Origin: a bacterium
GTDB lineage: Bacteria; UBA10199; 2-02-FULL-44-16; JAAZCA01
Direction of reading: 5' to 3'
Assembly: GCA_041648665.1 (NCBI GenBank)
Contig: JBAZOP010000027.1
Coordinates: 1-36,868 of the forward strand
Length of the DNA: 36,868 nt
The position numbers were made by a program, and so were the translations under genes. Positions 15,168-21,553 of the stretch are shown one piece after another (within the stretch, counting starts at the first letter, position 1; every line of letters begins with the position of its first letter). The notes under the pieces are model-generated. The model saw only the letters and a list, made by a program, of their open reading frames with translations. It searched no databases and was not told the DNA's origin.

Positions 15168-15858
15168 CGATTGCTTCCATCTCGGATAGGATATGTGGAT
15201 CGACGGCCTGCATAATCTGGACGAACTTGTGGATTGGGTTATGGGCGGGCGCGGTGCGCATATGGGATTCGTACAGGGCGACGCCCTCTTCGGTGGTCTG
15301 GATGCGCAGGAAGGGCAGCATGTCTTCAGCGTCGAGTGCGCCAAGTTTTTGTTCCATGGCATCGAGATCGATGAGGTCGGCAGCGTCGAGGATGGTGCGG
15401 ACGAATTGTTCGTCGAAGCCCACATCGGCGTATGCGGCAGCGTTGGCATCGCTGAGGTCGAGGGACTTGAGCAGGTCGGCTAAGATTTCCGTGTCCCAGT
15501 AGGAGAGGTCGGTGGTGCGGTTGTCCGCGAGCGCGTAGCCGGTGGCGGCGTGCGGGTCGTCATCGACAAAGACGACGGCGATGTGTGTCCAGCGGATGAG
15601 CTTGGCCGCGTCCCAGGTGCCATTGCCGGCCTCGATGGTGTTGTCGCGGCGGTTGACGACGATAGGTTTGCGTTGGCCGTAGCGATTGAGCGAGCCAGCG
15701 ATGGCCGAGATGTTGCCCGGCGGGTGCGCGCGGGCGTTGGTGGGATCGACCGCGATGGCGTCGATGGGCACCAGAAGCGGTTCGAGATCGGAGACGATCT
15801 TGTAGCGCTTGTCGTCAGCGTCGGGGGCAATAATGGTTGTGGGGCGCGGCTCGGCCAT
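15142..15858 (-). CDS. ParB/Srx-fold protein, first gene of the modification operon
   Basis: 238 residues from the ATG at 15858, AGGAG upstream. The N-terminal domain (about 28-115) is ParB-like: VDPTNARAHPPGNI (37-50), IAGSLNRYGQRKPIVVN (53-69), EAGNGTWDAAKLI (76-88) and GYALADNRTTDLSYWD (107-122). This fold serves in chromosome-partition ParB, in phage nucleases and in CTP- or ATP-hydrolysing switches; phage versions often sit beside DNA-modification genes. The GNGT motif replaces the GERR of true ParB, so CTP-clamp function is doubtful. The C-terminus is acidic. Role in guiding DpdA, in nicking, or in regulating the operon is inference only. Confidence 0.8.
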   Translation of the reverse strand: MAEPRPTTIIAPDADDKRYKIVSDLEPLLVPIDAIAVDPTNARAHPPGNISAIAGSLNRYGQRKPIVVNRRDNTIEAGNGTWDAAKLIRWTHIAVVFVDDDPHAATGYALADNRTTDLSYWDTEILADLLKSLDLSDANAAAYADVGFDEQFVRTILDAADLIDLDAMEQKLGALDAEDMLPFLRIQTTEEGVALYESHMRTAPAHNPIHKFVQIMQAVDPHILSEMEAIDDEEIPDA

Positions 15859-15893
15859 GTGATGTTTTGCTCCTGAGGTGCGGATTTGCGCAC

Positions 15894-15922
15894 AGTATAT
15901 CAGGTTTACGTGAAATAAGCAA
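15894..15922 (-). promoter_or_regulatory. Promoter of the modification and packaging operon
   Basis: TTGCTT at 15922-15917, 17-base spacer, TATACT at 15899-15894 on the minus strand, about 36 bases before the ParB-like start. It is the only good promoter I see ahead of dpdA, gat-queC and the terminase genes. It is divergent from the plus-strand cluster. Confidence 0.55.
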
Positions 15923-15967
15923 TGGGCGCAATGGCGCTTTGATATATGCCCAAAGCGGGTTATGGTG

Positions 15968-15973
15968 TACAAT
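15968..15973 (+). promoter_or_regulatory. Weak -10 for the plus-strand cluster
   Basis: TACAAT about 35 bases before the start at 16008; no recognisable -35. Activator-dependent or weak. Confidence 0.3.
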
Positions 15974-16007
15974 GTAGTGCATATATATGGAGGAAGGTGC
16001 AGAAAAG

Positions 16008-16337
16008 ATGGCGCGAGATGATGCGATTGGTCGGCAGCGCAGGTTGGCCGGGGAGAGCGCGCTTCGGCTCTCGTTGAAGTTTGCGGCGGATTATTTGCGG
16101 TGGTTGATGTGGCCGGAAGCGGAGCAGTTGCGGCTCCGGGCGCGGTACGCGCATGACGCGCCGCTGCGCGCTTATGCGATATCCCAGGCGGTGAAAGTGG
16201 TAAGTAGTGCGGCGCGGCGCTGGGGCCAGGCCATACCTGATAGTGTGGCGGCAGCCAGCGCGGGGGATATTGGTTTGTTGGCAGAGCACGGGATAGAGGT
16301 GAGCAAGTTTTTCCAGGAGGGAGAGACGGATGATTAG
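16008..16337 (+). CDS. Small helical protein, first gene of plus cluster, unknown
   Basis: 109 residues from the ATG at 16008. An in-frame ATG at 15987 would give seven more residues but lacks a ribosome-binding site and lies within about ten bases of the probable transcription start; the GGAGGAAGG after it serves 16008. The protein is basic at the N-terminus, almost all helical by composition (LSLKFAADYLRWLMWPEAEQ), with Trp-rich amphipathic parts, and ends acidic. No family recognised. It overlaps the helix-turn-helix gene by eight bases, so the two may form a regulatory pair. Confidence 0.7.
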   Translation: MARDDAIGRQRRLAGESALRLSLKFAADYLRWLMWPEAEQLRLRARYAHDAPLRAYAISQAVKVVSSAARRWGQAIPDSVAAASAGDIGLLAEHGIEVSKFFQEGETDD

Positions 16338-16554
16338 GGCGCTTTTGGCGACGTGGCTTTCGGAGTTTGTGACGGTGGAGCAGGCAGCGCTGCTGACGGG
16401 CCGGCACTATCGGACCATTCTGCGCAATGTGCAGAGCGGCGGGCTGGATGCGTATGTGACGCCCGGCGGGGAGTACTTCATATATATGGAGGACCTGCGC
16501 GCATGGCATGGGGCGAGGCTGGGCGACAGTAGCGAAGTTGTTAATAAGTTGTAA
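16330..16554 (+). CDS. Small helix-turn-helix (excisionase/MerR-type) DNA-binding protein
   Basis: 74 residues. FVTVEQAALLTGRHYRTILR (13-32) is the helix-turn-helix, and GGLDAYVTPGGEYFIYMEDL (37-56) forms the beta-wing, the usual pattern of excisionase-family proteins (TxxEAAxLLGvsxxTvxR, then a Gly-rich turn and I-x-x-x-DL). Such proteins bind DNA as excisionases or regulators. No integrase is seen in the window, so regulation is more likely; the operator-like repeat and promoter just downstream (16572-16620) are a candidate target. Good GGAGG upstream; coupled to the gene before it. Confidence 0.78.
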   Translation: MIRALLATWLSEFVTVEQAALLTGRHYRTILRNVQSGGLDAYVTPGGEYFIYMEDLRAWHGARLGDSSEVVNKL

Positions 16555-16571
16555 GGGAAAGAAGCAGTCGG

Positions 16572-16600
16572 TTGACAGGTAGTCGTTTCTGGTGTATCAT
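16572..16600 (+). promoter_or_regulatory. Strong sigma70-like plus-strand promoter
   Basis: TTGACA (16572-16577), 17-base spacer, TATCAT (16595-16600): consensus -35, optimal spacing, good -10. It drives the leader and the genes from 16952 on. Confidence 0.7.
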
Positions 16601-16620
16601 ATGTTCAAATGATTGAACAT
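16601..16620. promoter_or_regulatory. Operator-like inverted repeat at the transcription start
   Basis: ATGTTCAA-ATGA-TTGAACAT: perfect 8-bp arms around a 4-base spacer, directly after the -10 and covering the expected start point. Placement suits a dimeric repressor that blocks open-complex formation. Confidence 0.6.
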
Positions 16621-16951
16621 TAACAAAAGCAAATCAGAGGCAAGTGCAGGAAGCCCGGAGACGGCAAGCGGTCATCACAGGGTAGCGGAAACAAAACAAC
16701 AAGCCCGCGAGAAGGTGATGATACGGCGGTCAGAGAAAAGAAGCCGGAGAGTGTGATTGCACAAGCCGAAGAGGAGCCAAAAAGCAAGCCCAGACGGTGC
16801 AAATCCGGCAAGAGCGAGAGTACAGCGATGGGCCAATGCAAGGCAGGGATTTTGGGGCAGGCTCAAATGAGCCTGTCACCCACAAGCGTTCAAGCATATG
16901 GTTTGAGCGCTTGTGGGTGACGATAAAGGTTTGCTTGAAAGGAGCAGCACA
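16621..16951 (+). other. Structured 5' leader or candidate non-coding RNA
   Basis: About 330 bases without a convincing gene, downstream of the strong promoter. The first 200 bases are purine-rich and carry five imperfect copies of AAGCC(C)GGAGA-like words at 16651, 16701, 16741, 16763 and 16786. Then come two tandem hairpins: 16858-16865 with 16868-16875 (8 bp), and 16875-16894 with 16902-16921 (20 bp, two G-U, 7-base loop). No U-run follows the second, so it is not an ordinary terminator. AAAGGAG for the next gene follows. Candidates are an attenuator, a stable RNA, or an origin with iterons. It fits no RNA family I know. Confidence 0.5.
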
Positions 16952-17557
16952 ATGTACGGCAAGAGAATGGATGAGGTCGAGGTCGGCGATTATATCGCCA
17001 GCGGTTGGGACAAGTACCAGTACATCGGTCAGGTCGTGAAGATCACGAAGACGCAGATCACGGCCAAGGTCGAAGGTCGCAGCCAGGAAGTTCGCATCAA
17101 CCGCCAGTCAGGAAAGGAGATTGGCGGGCGCAGTTGGTGGCACTATTGTGACGATGTTGAGGCGCAGCGTGCAGTCAACAAGGAAGTGCTGGCAGCGAAG
17201 TCGATGCAGCGCGAGGCCAAGGAGGCAGCGTGGGCGGAAAAGTTGGCGGCGGTCAGGGCAGCCAATGTTCCTTTCACGGTCGTGGGCGAGGGCATCGGTG
17301 ACCTCATGAAAGTTCGGTTCGTGAACAAGGATGGCGATGAGGGCATTGTATACTTCAGTTTCAAGCAGGAAAAGATGTGGCTGTCCTCAGAAGGATACGA
17401 GCCGGTCGATGGTTATCGGCTGAATCAGGTGTCGGTGTGGATGCCCAGTCGATGGCACGGCGGGGGATATGAGTTCAGTTCACCCGGTCGGTCATGTGAC
17501 GGTCGGACGCTGGAAGACGCGCTGGTCGATCTGATCGCCAGCCACTACTGGGATTAA
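16952..17557 (+). CDS. Unknown protein, first after the structured leader
   Basis: 201 residues from the ATG at 16952 (AAAGGAG eight bases upstream; an in-frame ATG at 16913 lies inside the leader hairpin). The N-terminal part (YIGQVVKITKTQITAKVEG) looks like a small beta-barrel of KOW or Tudor type; a charged helix follows (about 80-115); the C-terminal half is beta-rich with many Trp, Tyr and Gly. No family recognised. The next 168 bases are non-coding and strongly folded. High expression seems likely given the promoter and leader. Confidence 0.72.
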   Translation: MYGKRMDEVEVGDYIASGWDKYQYIGQVVKITKTQITAKVEGRSQEVRINRQSGKEIGGRSWWHYCDDVEAQRAVNKEVLAAKSMQREAKEAAWAEKLAAVRAANVPFTVVGEGIGDLMKVRFVNKDGDEGIVYFSFKQEKMWLSSEGYEPVDGYRLNQVSVWMPSRWHGGGYEFSSPGRSCDGRTLEDALVDLIASHYWD

Positions 17558-17631
17558 GTTGGTAAGGTCCGGCTAAGCCGGACCTACCAACGCTGAGGGC
17601 AGGAGCAATCGTTCCTGCTTTCAGCGTTGGT
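17558..17631 (+). other. Two mutually exclusive hairpins
   Basis: GTTGGTA occurs at 17558 and 17626, with ACCAAC (17586-17591) between. ACCAAC can close hairpin 1 (17558-17574 with 17576-17591, one bulge) or hairpin 2 (17586-17604 with 17613-17631, 19 bp with two G-U, loop of eight). Both cannot form at once. This resembles a transcription or translation switch. It lies immediately after the stop codon of the gene at 16952. Neither hairpin has a U-tract. Confidence 0.5.
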
Positions 17632-17639
17632 ACATACGT

Positions 17640-17685
17640 GCGCTGGGCCGGGCCTGACAATGGGGGTCCGACTCCCCCTCGGCGC
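17640..17685 (+). other. tRNA-like acceptor/T-arm element
   Basis: GGGGG-TCCGACT-CCCCC (17662-17678) matches a tRNA T-arm apart from C in place of the psi55 U. Directly after it TCGGCGC (17679-17685) pairs with GCGCTGG (17640-17646), two G-U pairs, like an acceptor stem. Only 15 bases separate acceptor and T-arm, so D and anticodon arms are missing. Not a functional tRNA gene; possibly a mimic, a processing signal or a remnant. Confidence 0.4.
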
Positions 17686-17725
17686 TCATTGTGTGAAGGA
17701 TCAGTTCAGAAAAGGAGCATCAGTC

Positions 17726-18028
17726 ATGGCCAGCAAAGACAATCGGTGGTTTCAGGTTTCGGTCAAGGATGCGAAGGCGCTCAACGAGTACTTTAAGGCG
17801 TTGGGCCTCAGCGTCCGGCGGTTCGCCAAAGGCTGGGTTTTGTCATGCCGCCAGTGGTCAGATGGCCAGTGGTTGGTGTGGGACGGCGGTCACGGCACAG
17901 GTGATCGTTTCACCACAGAGCAGATGCAGCAGTTCTTCAGCACAGTGCGCAATCGGAAAGGCGCAGTTGTGTACGAGACAAACAGTGAGGCGCTGGAAGC
18001 GCGCTGGTATTTCAACTTGAACCGCTGA
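17726..18028 (+). CDS. Small unknown protein
   Basis: 100 residues from the ATG at 17726 with AAAAGGAG upstream; the frame is open earlier but through the folded non-coding stretch. It begins MASKDNRWFQVSV and has many Trp, Phe and Gly (WVLSCRQWSDGQWLVWDGG), like a compact beta sheet. No known motif. The leader context AAAAGGAGCAT-AGTC-ATG is nearly the same as that of the gene at 19098, suggesting a shared translation signal. Confidence 0.68.
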   Translation: MASKDNRWFQVSVKDAKALNEYFKALGLSVRRFAKGWVLSCRQWSDGQWLVWDGGHGTGDRFTTEQMQQFFSTVRNRKGAVVYETNSEALEARWYFNLNR

Positions 18029-18047
18029 ACTATATAGGTCGCAGAAA

Positions 18048-18068
18048 CCCCGACAGGGAGCGTCGGGG
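18048..18068. repeat. Dispersed palindrome copy, intergenic
   Basis: CCCCGAC-AGGGAGC-GTCGGGG, 7-bp stem with a 7-base loop, 20 bases after a stop codon. A second small hairpin (CCCCA with TGGGG, about 18073-18092) follows before the next ribosome-binding site. It could act as a weak terminator. Confidence 0.65.
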
Positions 18069-18125
18069 TCTTCCCCAGACCTTAAAATGGGGGATTGAAA
18101 AAGCATAGCGTGAAAGGAGCGCGGG

Positions 18126-18467
18126 ATGGCAAAGGGTGTCAAAATCGGTGAGTGTGTGGTTGAGCGGTTCCGGGGTAAGCCGGTGATCGTGATGCCAACC
18201 GAAGGGCGGCCCTTCAGTTTTGGGGTTGCCAAAGCGCAGGCAGTGCTGGCCCATCGGGATATGGTGCAGGCGTTTGCCGAGGGGCGCATCGATGACATTT
18301 TCGGTGTGGACACCATCGGTGAGTTCAAAGGGCATCTGATCCTGATGGTGCCGCTGGGCAATGGGTTCGACTTCAGGTTCGGTCAGGTCAAGGCAGCCCT
18401 GGTTGTGGCCCATTGGGTCGAGATCGAGGAGTTCGTGGCACAGTTCGGCGAGGAGGATGAGGCGTGA
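18126..18467 (+). CDS. Small unknown protein
   Basis: 113 residues, AAAGGAG upstream. Mixed alpha/beta composition: KIGECVVERFRGKPVIVMP, FGVAKAQAVLAHRDMVQAFAEG, then LILMVPLGNGFDFRFGQVKAALVV and an acidic end. The alternating hydrophobic strands and one central helix suggest a small domain of about 110 residues. Nothing recognised. It overlaps the following gene by four bases (GTGA), so they are coupled. Confidence 0.68.
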   Translation: MAKGVKIGECVVERFRGKPVIVMPTEGRPFSFGVAKAQAVLAHRDMVQAFAEGRIDDIFGVDTIGEFKGHLILMVPLGNGFDFRFGQVKAALVVAHWVEIEEFVAQFGEEDEA

Positions 18468-18847
18468 TCTACACAAAGTTCGGGACGCCAGTTGAGATCG
18501 TGTCCCCCTTCACAAGTGATGGGTTCGTGAAGGTGCGGCGCGCGGATGGCTCGTACCGGGAGTACCACATCTCGGAACTGAGGGCAGATGGCGGCGTCGA
18601 TGAGTTAGCCAAAGCCGCAAACAAGTTCTTGGATGTGCCAGAGGATGCGGACGCCAAGATTGCGCGCCTGGAAAAAGCCGTGCCTGGTTGGATGGCCGAG
18701 TATGCATATGCTGCCAGAGTACAGGAGCGCGATAAGGCGATTGAGTATGGCGATCCGCCAGAGCGGGCCGAGGCGCTGGGCAAGCTGGCGCAAATCACGG
18801 CGCTCGAAGATTTTGTTAAGGATAGAGGCACGGGCGTCAAGTACTGA
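18464..18847 (+). CDS. Small unknown protein
   Basis: 127 residues, GTG start at 18464 overlapping the previous stop, with GAGG just upstream. The N-terminal 45 residues (FGTPVEIVSP...GFVKVRRADGSYREYHISEL) read like a small SH3-like beta barrel; the rest is charged helices. A hairpin that may end transcription follows 13 bases after the stop. No family recognised. Confidence 0.68.
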   Translation: MIYTKFGTPVEIVSPFTSDGFVKVRRADGSYREYHISELRADGGVDELAKAANKFLDVPEDADAKIARLEKAVPGWMAEYAYAARVQERDKAIEYGDPPERAEALGKLAQITALEDFVKDRGTGVKY

Positions 18848-18859
18848 GCGTATATGCGT

Positions 18860-18884
18860 AGGGGGCCTTGGAGAAAGGCCCCTT
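18860..18884 (+). terminator. Hairpin, possible terminator
   Basis: 18860-18869 pairs with 18875-18884 (10 bp, one G-U, loop of five), soon after the stop at 18847. The tail GTCATTTATG is only weakly U-rich, so termination may be partial. Confidence 0.45.
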
Positions 18885-18888
18885 GTCA

Positions 18889-19097
18889 TTTATGAGGCTG
18901 GGAGCAACCGAAAAGGGCGAGGAATGCACAAGCCAAGTGACGGAAGACGCAACCTGATGGTTTGTGTGTCTGCGGCGGCAGCGCGGAGGTGCAAGTCCTT
19001 CCCCCCAGCAACCCTTTGTTAAAGCAATCGCCCCAGTGCAAGTATTCGTTTGGGGCATGGGCTAACCCCGGCATGGCCGGGGAAAAGGAGCATAGTC
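18889..19097 (+). other. Structured non-coding gap with a T-arm-like element
   Basis: About 210 bases without a gene. GGAGG-TGCAAGT-CCTTC (18985-19001) resembles a tRNA T-arm with position 55 changed, like the element at 17662. GCTGGGAG (18897-18904) can pair with CCCCCAGC (19002-19009) with one mismatch, closing a 113-base domain. Then a CCCCA/TGGGG hairpin (19031-19055) and a palindrome copy (19066-19082) precede the ribosome-binding site. D and anticodon arms are not convincing. Confidence 0.4.
19066..19082. repeat. Dispersed palindrome copy (variant), upstream of a gene
   Basis: CCCCGGC-ATG-GCCGGGG, perfect 7-bp stem ending five bases before AGGAG, so it could occlude the ribosome-binding site of the gene at 19098. 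Confidence 0.65.
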
Positions 19098-19448
19098 ATG
19101 GCGGTGAGAGTGCGTGTGCCAAAGCCGGAAAAGATTACGAGTTTCACGTACCGAAGGGTGGCGTTGCTGGTTCAGTTTATGGAAAGCGCGTATCAGCGCT
19201 TCCAGGCCAGCGGCGACGAAAGGGCGCTCGGCACGGCGTACAAGTATCAGTCGAAGATTTTGGCCGTGCATCCGTTAATGGATGTCGTGCTGACCGAGAT
19301 CATCGAGGCCGAGCGGCAGATAGGTGCGGGCAGCGATGTTGCGTTCACATTTGACGAGATTGTGGACGTGGATTATGTGGACCTGTTGCATCAGGTCGAG
19401 GCGCTGGCGGAAGGCTGCGCGCCGGAGATGCTGGAGGTGCTCGGATGA
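19098..19448 (+). CDS. Small unknown protein
   Basis: 116 residues from the ATG at 19098, AAAAGGAG upstream. Basic N-terminus (VRVRVPKPEK), then mostly helical: RRVALLVQFMESAYQRFQ, ALGTAYKYQSKILAV and VLTEIIEAERQI, ending acidic and hydrophobic. Likely a small helical bundle. No family recognised. It overlaps the SWIM protein gene by four bases (ATGA). Confidence 0.7.
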   Translation: MAVRVRVPKPEKITSFTYRRVALLVQFMESAYQRFQASGDERALGTAYKYQSKILAVHPLMDVVLTEIIEAERQIGAGSDVAFTFDEIVDVDYVDLLHQVEALAEGCAPEMLEVLG

Positions 19449-19924
19449 CTGAGGGATATGTGTGGTCGGACGCGCAGATTGGGAAGTGGCTACGGCACGT
19501 GGTAAACGTGAAGCAGCTACAGGAACGGTCGCGCGGAATGGTGGTGCGCGTCATGAGCACGAGCCGGCAGGCAGCGTTTTGCTATGTGCAGAGTGGGTCG
19601 GATGAAAGTGTGTGGTATAGCGTGCGCGTGTGGAATGATGCGCGTGGGCTGCTGCATACGCGGTGCAGTTGTCCGTGGGGCCAGCACCGGCCCAAAGAAA
19701 GCCCAGAATGCGCGTGCAGCCACGTGATGGCGGCAATGGAAGCGCTGGCGGGGCTGGTGGGGCGCTCACTGAGCTTCTGGTTGGATATGGCGGATGCCGA
19801 GCGGCAACACCGGCCCATCGTGGAGCCGCGCGCCGAGGTGGTGGCGACGAGCCGGAAAGTGGGCGCGGCGGATCGGTCGATGTTTCACAGCGCGGAAGCG
19901 CGGCGCGGCAAGCGCAGATTATGA
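19445..19924 (+). CDS. SWIM-type zinc-finger protein
   Basis: 159 residues. CSC at 74-76 and CSH at 91-93 (within HTRCSCPWGQ and PECACSHVMAAMEAL) form the CxC...CxH SWIM zinc site, followed by the usual helix. The N-terminal 70 residues (GMVVRVMSTSRQAAFCYVQSGS, VWYSVRVW) form the beta sheet that commonly precedes SWIM domains, with Cys46. SWIM domains bind DNA or proteins in transposases, helicases and recombination factors. No catalytic domain is attached, so it is probably a small adaptor or regulator. The basic C-terminus (RRGKRRL) suits nucleic-acid binding. Confidence 0.75.
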   Translation: MTEGYVWSDAQIGKWLRHVVNVKQLQERSRGMVVRVMSTSRQAAFCYVQSGSDESVWYSVRVWNDARGLLHTRCSCPWGQHRPKESPECACSHVMAAMEALAGLVGRSLSFWLDMADAERQHRPIVEPRAEVVATSRKVGAADRSMFHSAEARRGKRRL

Positions 19925-19950
19925 CCGGCATGTAGATAAAGGAGTTCATC

Positions 19951-20343
19951 ATGTATGGCGGCGGCTATATACTTGCACCGAAGACCGTCAGGGCGTCGAA
20001 GAAGTTCTTTGCGCAATTTCCCGATGGGGTACGAGAGTGGGTCAAGCGGTATGCTGAACAAGCGCGTGTTGTTGGGAAAAGTGTGACATATCATGCTGTT
20101 TCCACAGCCTGGTATACCATCACGGGTGAAGGCGAAACGTATCGAGTGTACTATCGCGGCAAGGAAACAGGTGCGCGATTCAACAACCAGGATGCGCTAC
20201 ACGCCGGAAGCGATATGCGGCTGAACCAACGCATTACTTTGCCAATTGGCGCATGGTTGATCTGTTACCGCTTGTTCCTGGGAAAAATGTTCTTCGATAT
20301 CTACCACTGTGTCGGCGAACCGCAGGAGGCGCTGCCACTGTGA
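19951..20343 (+). CDS. Small unknown protein
   Basis: 130 residues, AAAGGAG upstream. The sequence GKSVTYHAVSTAWYTITGEGETYRVYYRG is a run of short beta strands; the N-terminal part is helical and basic. The C-terminal LPIGAWLICYRLFLGKMFFDIYH is hydrophobic but contains charges, so a buried strand-helix is more likely than a membrane segment. Codon use looks slightly less GC-biased than in neighbours. No family recognised. Confidence 0.68.
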   Translation: MYGGGYILAPKTVRASKKFFAQFPDGVREWVKRYAEQARVVGKSVTYHAVSTAWYTITGEGETYRVYYRGKETGARFNNQDALHAGSDMRLNQRITLPIGAWLICYRLFLGKMFFDIYHCVGEPQEALPL

Positions 20344-20375
20344 GCCGCGCCGGGGCAAGATGAAAGGAGCGCGAC

Positions 20376-21206
20376 GTGGAAAGAAATCAGGCGTTTGAGT
20401 TACTGGATGCTGTGTGCGGCAACTTGCCTGAACTGCCACAAGTTGATTACTACGGGCGCAAGGTGCAGGAGCTTGAATACTCATGGGGGCGTGGGTCACA
20501 CTACGCGCAGGTACTGTGCGGGCGCGAGGATACGAGGCCGCTGGCGGCTTTGCTGATGCGCAACCTGAACGAGATGCAGGTGTGGCTCGCCTTGCGGTTG
20601 GTCTATGGGGAAGTCGATTGGGCGTCGCAGTTATGCAAGCTATCGGCGTATGAGTTGCTGGCCGCGCACCTCATGGATGCGGCCAGTTCGGTGATGTGGG
20701 GCCGGTATCTACGCAGCAAGCCGCTGCGATGGGCCGAGCGGCGCAAGGTGCCGATTGAGGCGTGGCGCGTATATGACCTGTGGGTATTCGCACTGGCGGG
20801 CAGGGTGATTATGTATGCGCGGATCGAGGAAAGCCACGACTGGAATTGGGATAGTCATTCCTGGCGTTGGTATACGACGGTCACGCCCAAGGTGGTGGTG
20901 CTGGATCACGCGCCGCCGGTCGTGCTGAAGCCAATCGAGTTGGTTGGGGCACGGTGGCAAGGCGGCGTGCGCTATATGGTGAAAAAGTGGCGCAGTGGGG
21001 CATGGTTTCAACTGGCGCGCCTCAAGCTGTGGCAGAATGTCAAGGAGATATTCCGGGACCAGGCACAGGGCGAGATGGACGAAGTGCAGTATGCGGTGCA
21101 TTTGTTCGAGGCCATCTTTGGCAGCGAGTGGCCGGAGATGACCGAATTGGCGCGGGCGCAGCGCCATTACGAGGTGTTGCTCGGTGAAAGGAGCATGACG
21201 CTATGA
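20376..21206 (+). CDS. Unknown Trp-rich protein
   Basis: 276 residues, the longest of the plus cluster; GTG at 20376 is the first codon (GAAAGGAGCGAC upstream). N-terminal two thirds helical (LAALLMRNLNEMQVWLALRLV, AYELLAAHLMDAASSVMW), then RWAERRKVPIEAWRVYDLWVF and a WNWDSHSWRWYTTV stretch, then basic strands (RYMVKKWRSGAWFQLARLKLW). Unusually many tryptophans. No motif matched. Its stop overlaps the GIY-YIG gene start by four bases. Confidence 0.7.
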   Translation: MERNQAFELLDAVCGNLPELPQVDYYGRKVQELEYSWGRGSHYAQVLCGREDTRPLAALLMRNLNEMQVWLALRLVYGEVDWASQLCKLSAYELLAAHLMDAASSVMWGRYLRSKPLRWAERRKVPIEAWRVYDLWVFALAGRVIMYARIEESHDWNWDSHSWRWYTTVTPKVVVLDHAPPVVLKPIELVGARWQGGVRYMVKKWRSGAWFQLARLKLWQNVKEIFRDQAQGEMDEVQYAVHLFEAIFGSEWPEMTELARAQRHYEVLLGERSMTL

Positions 21207-21553
21207 TCGGCAAGGGCAAGTGCGTGTACATGATACACTTCGACCGGCCTGTGGGCGATGTGAGCAATCCACATGGGAGCGCGCAGCACTACATCGGGTA
21301 TACGACCGACCTGGAGGCGCGCATGAAGGAGCATCGGGCGGGCAACGGCAGCAAGTTGATGGCTGCGGTGAGCGCGCAAGGCATTGCGTGGCGCGTGGTC
21401 GTCGTGTGGCCCGGCGCGGGCCGGGACTGGGAGCGGCAGTTGAAAAGGCGTAAGGATACGCCGCGCTGGTGTCCGATATGCGGGCAGCAAGAAGTGCCGC
21501 ACAGCGAAGAGGCCATACTTGTGGAAAAGGAGAGCGAGGACAATGAACAGTGA
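21203..21553 (+). CDS. GIY-YIG nuclease domain protein
   Basis: 116 residues. VYMIHF (8-13) and HYIGYT (29-34) are the two GIY-YIG strands, followed by EARMKEHRAGNGSKLM with the conserved Arg and His, and WERQLKRRK supplying the metal-binding Glu. A CPIC pair (90-93) suggests a zinc element after the domain. The family includes homing endonucleases, UvrC, and UvrC-like anti-invader or repair nucleases. No long DNA-binding region is attached, so it is a stand-alone nuclease of the SLX1/UPF0213 type. In an early gene cluster it might cut host DNA or aid recombination; inference only. Confidence 0.85.
   Translation: MIGKGKCVYMIHFDRPVGDVSNPHGSAQHYIGYTTDLEARMKEHRAGNGSKLMAAVSAQGIAWRVVVVWPGAGRDWERQLKRRKDTPRWCPICGQQEVPHSEEAILVEKESEDNEQ

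Noticed and set aside
16624..16919. Open frame through the structured leader
   Set aside because: No start codon with a ribosome-binding site, low-complexity Lys/Ser/Glu composition, and it covers hairpins; better seen as RNA.
17640..17685. True tRNA gene
   Set aside because: D-arm and anticodon arm are missing and the T-loop has C at position 55; only T-arm and acceptor-like stems can be drawn.
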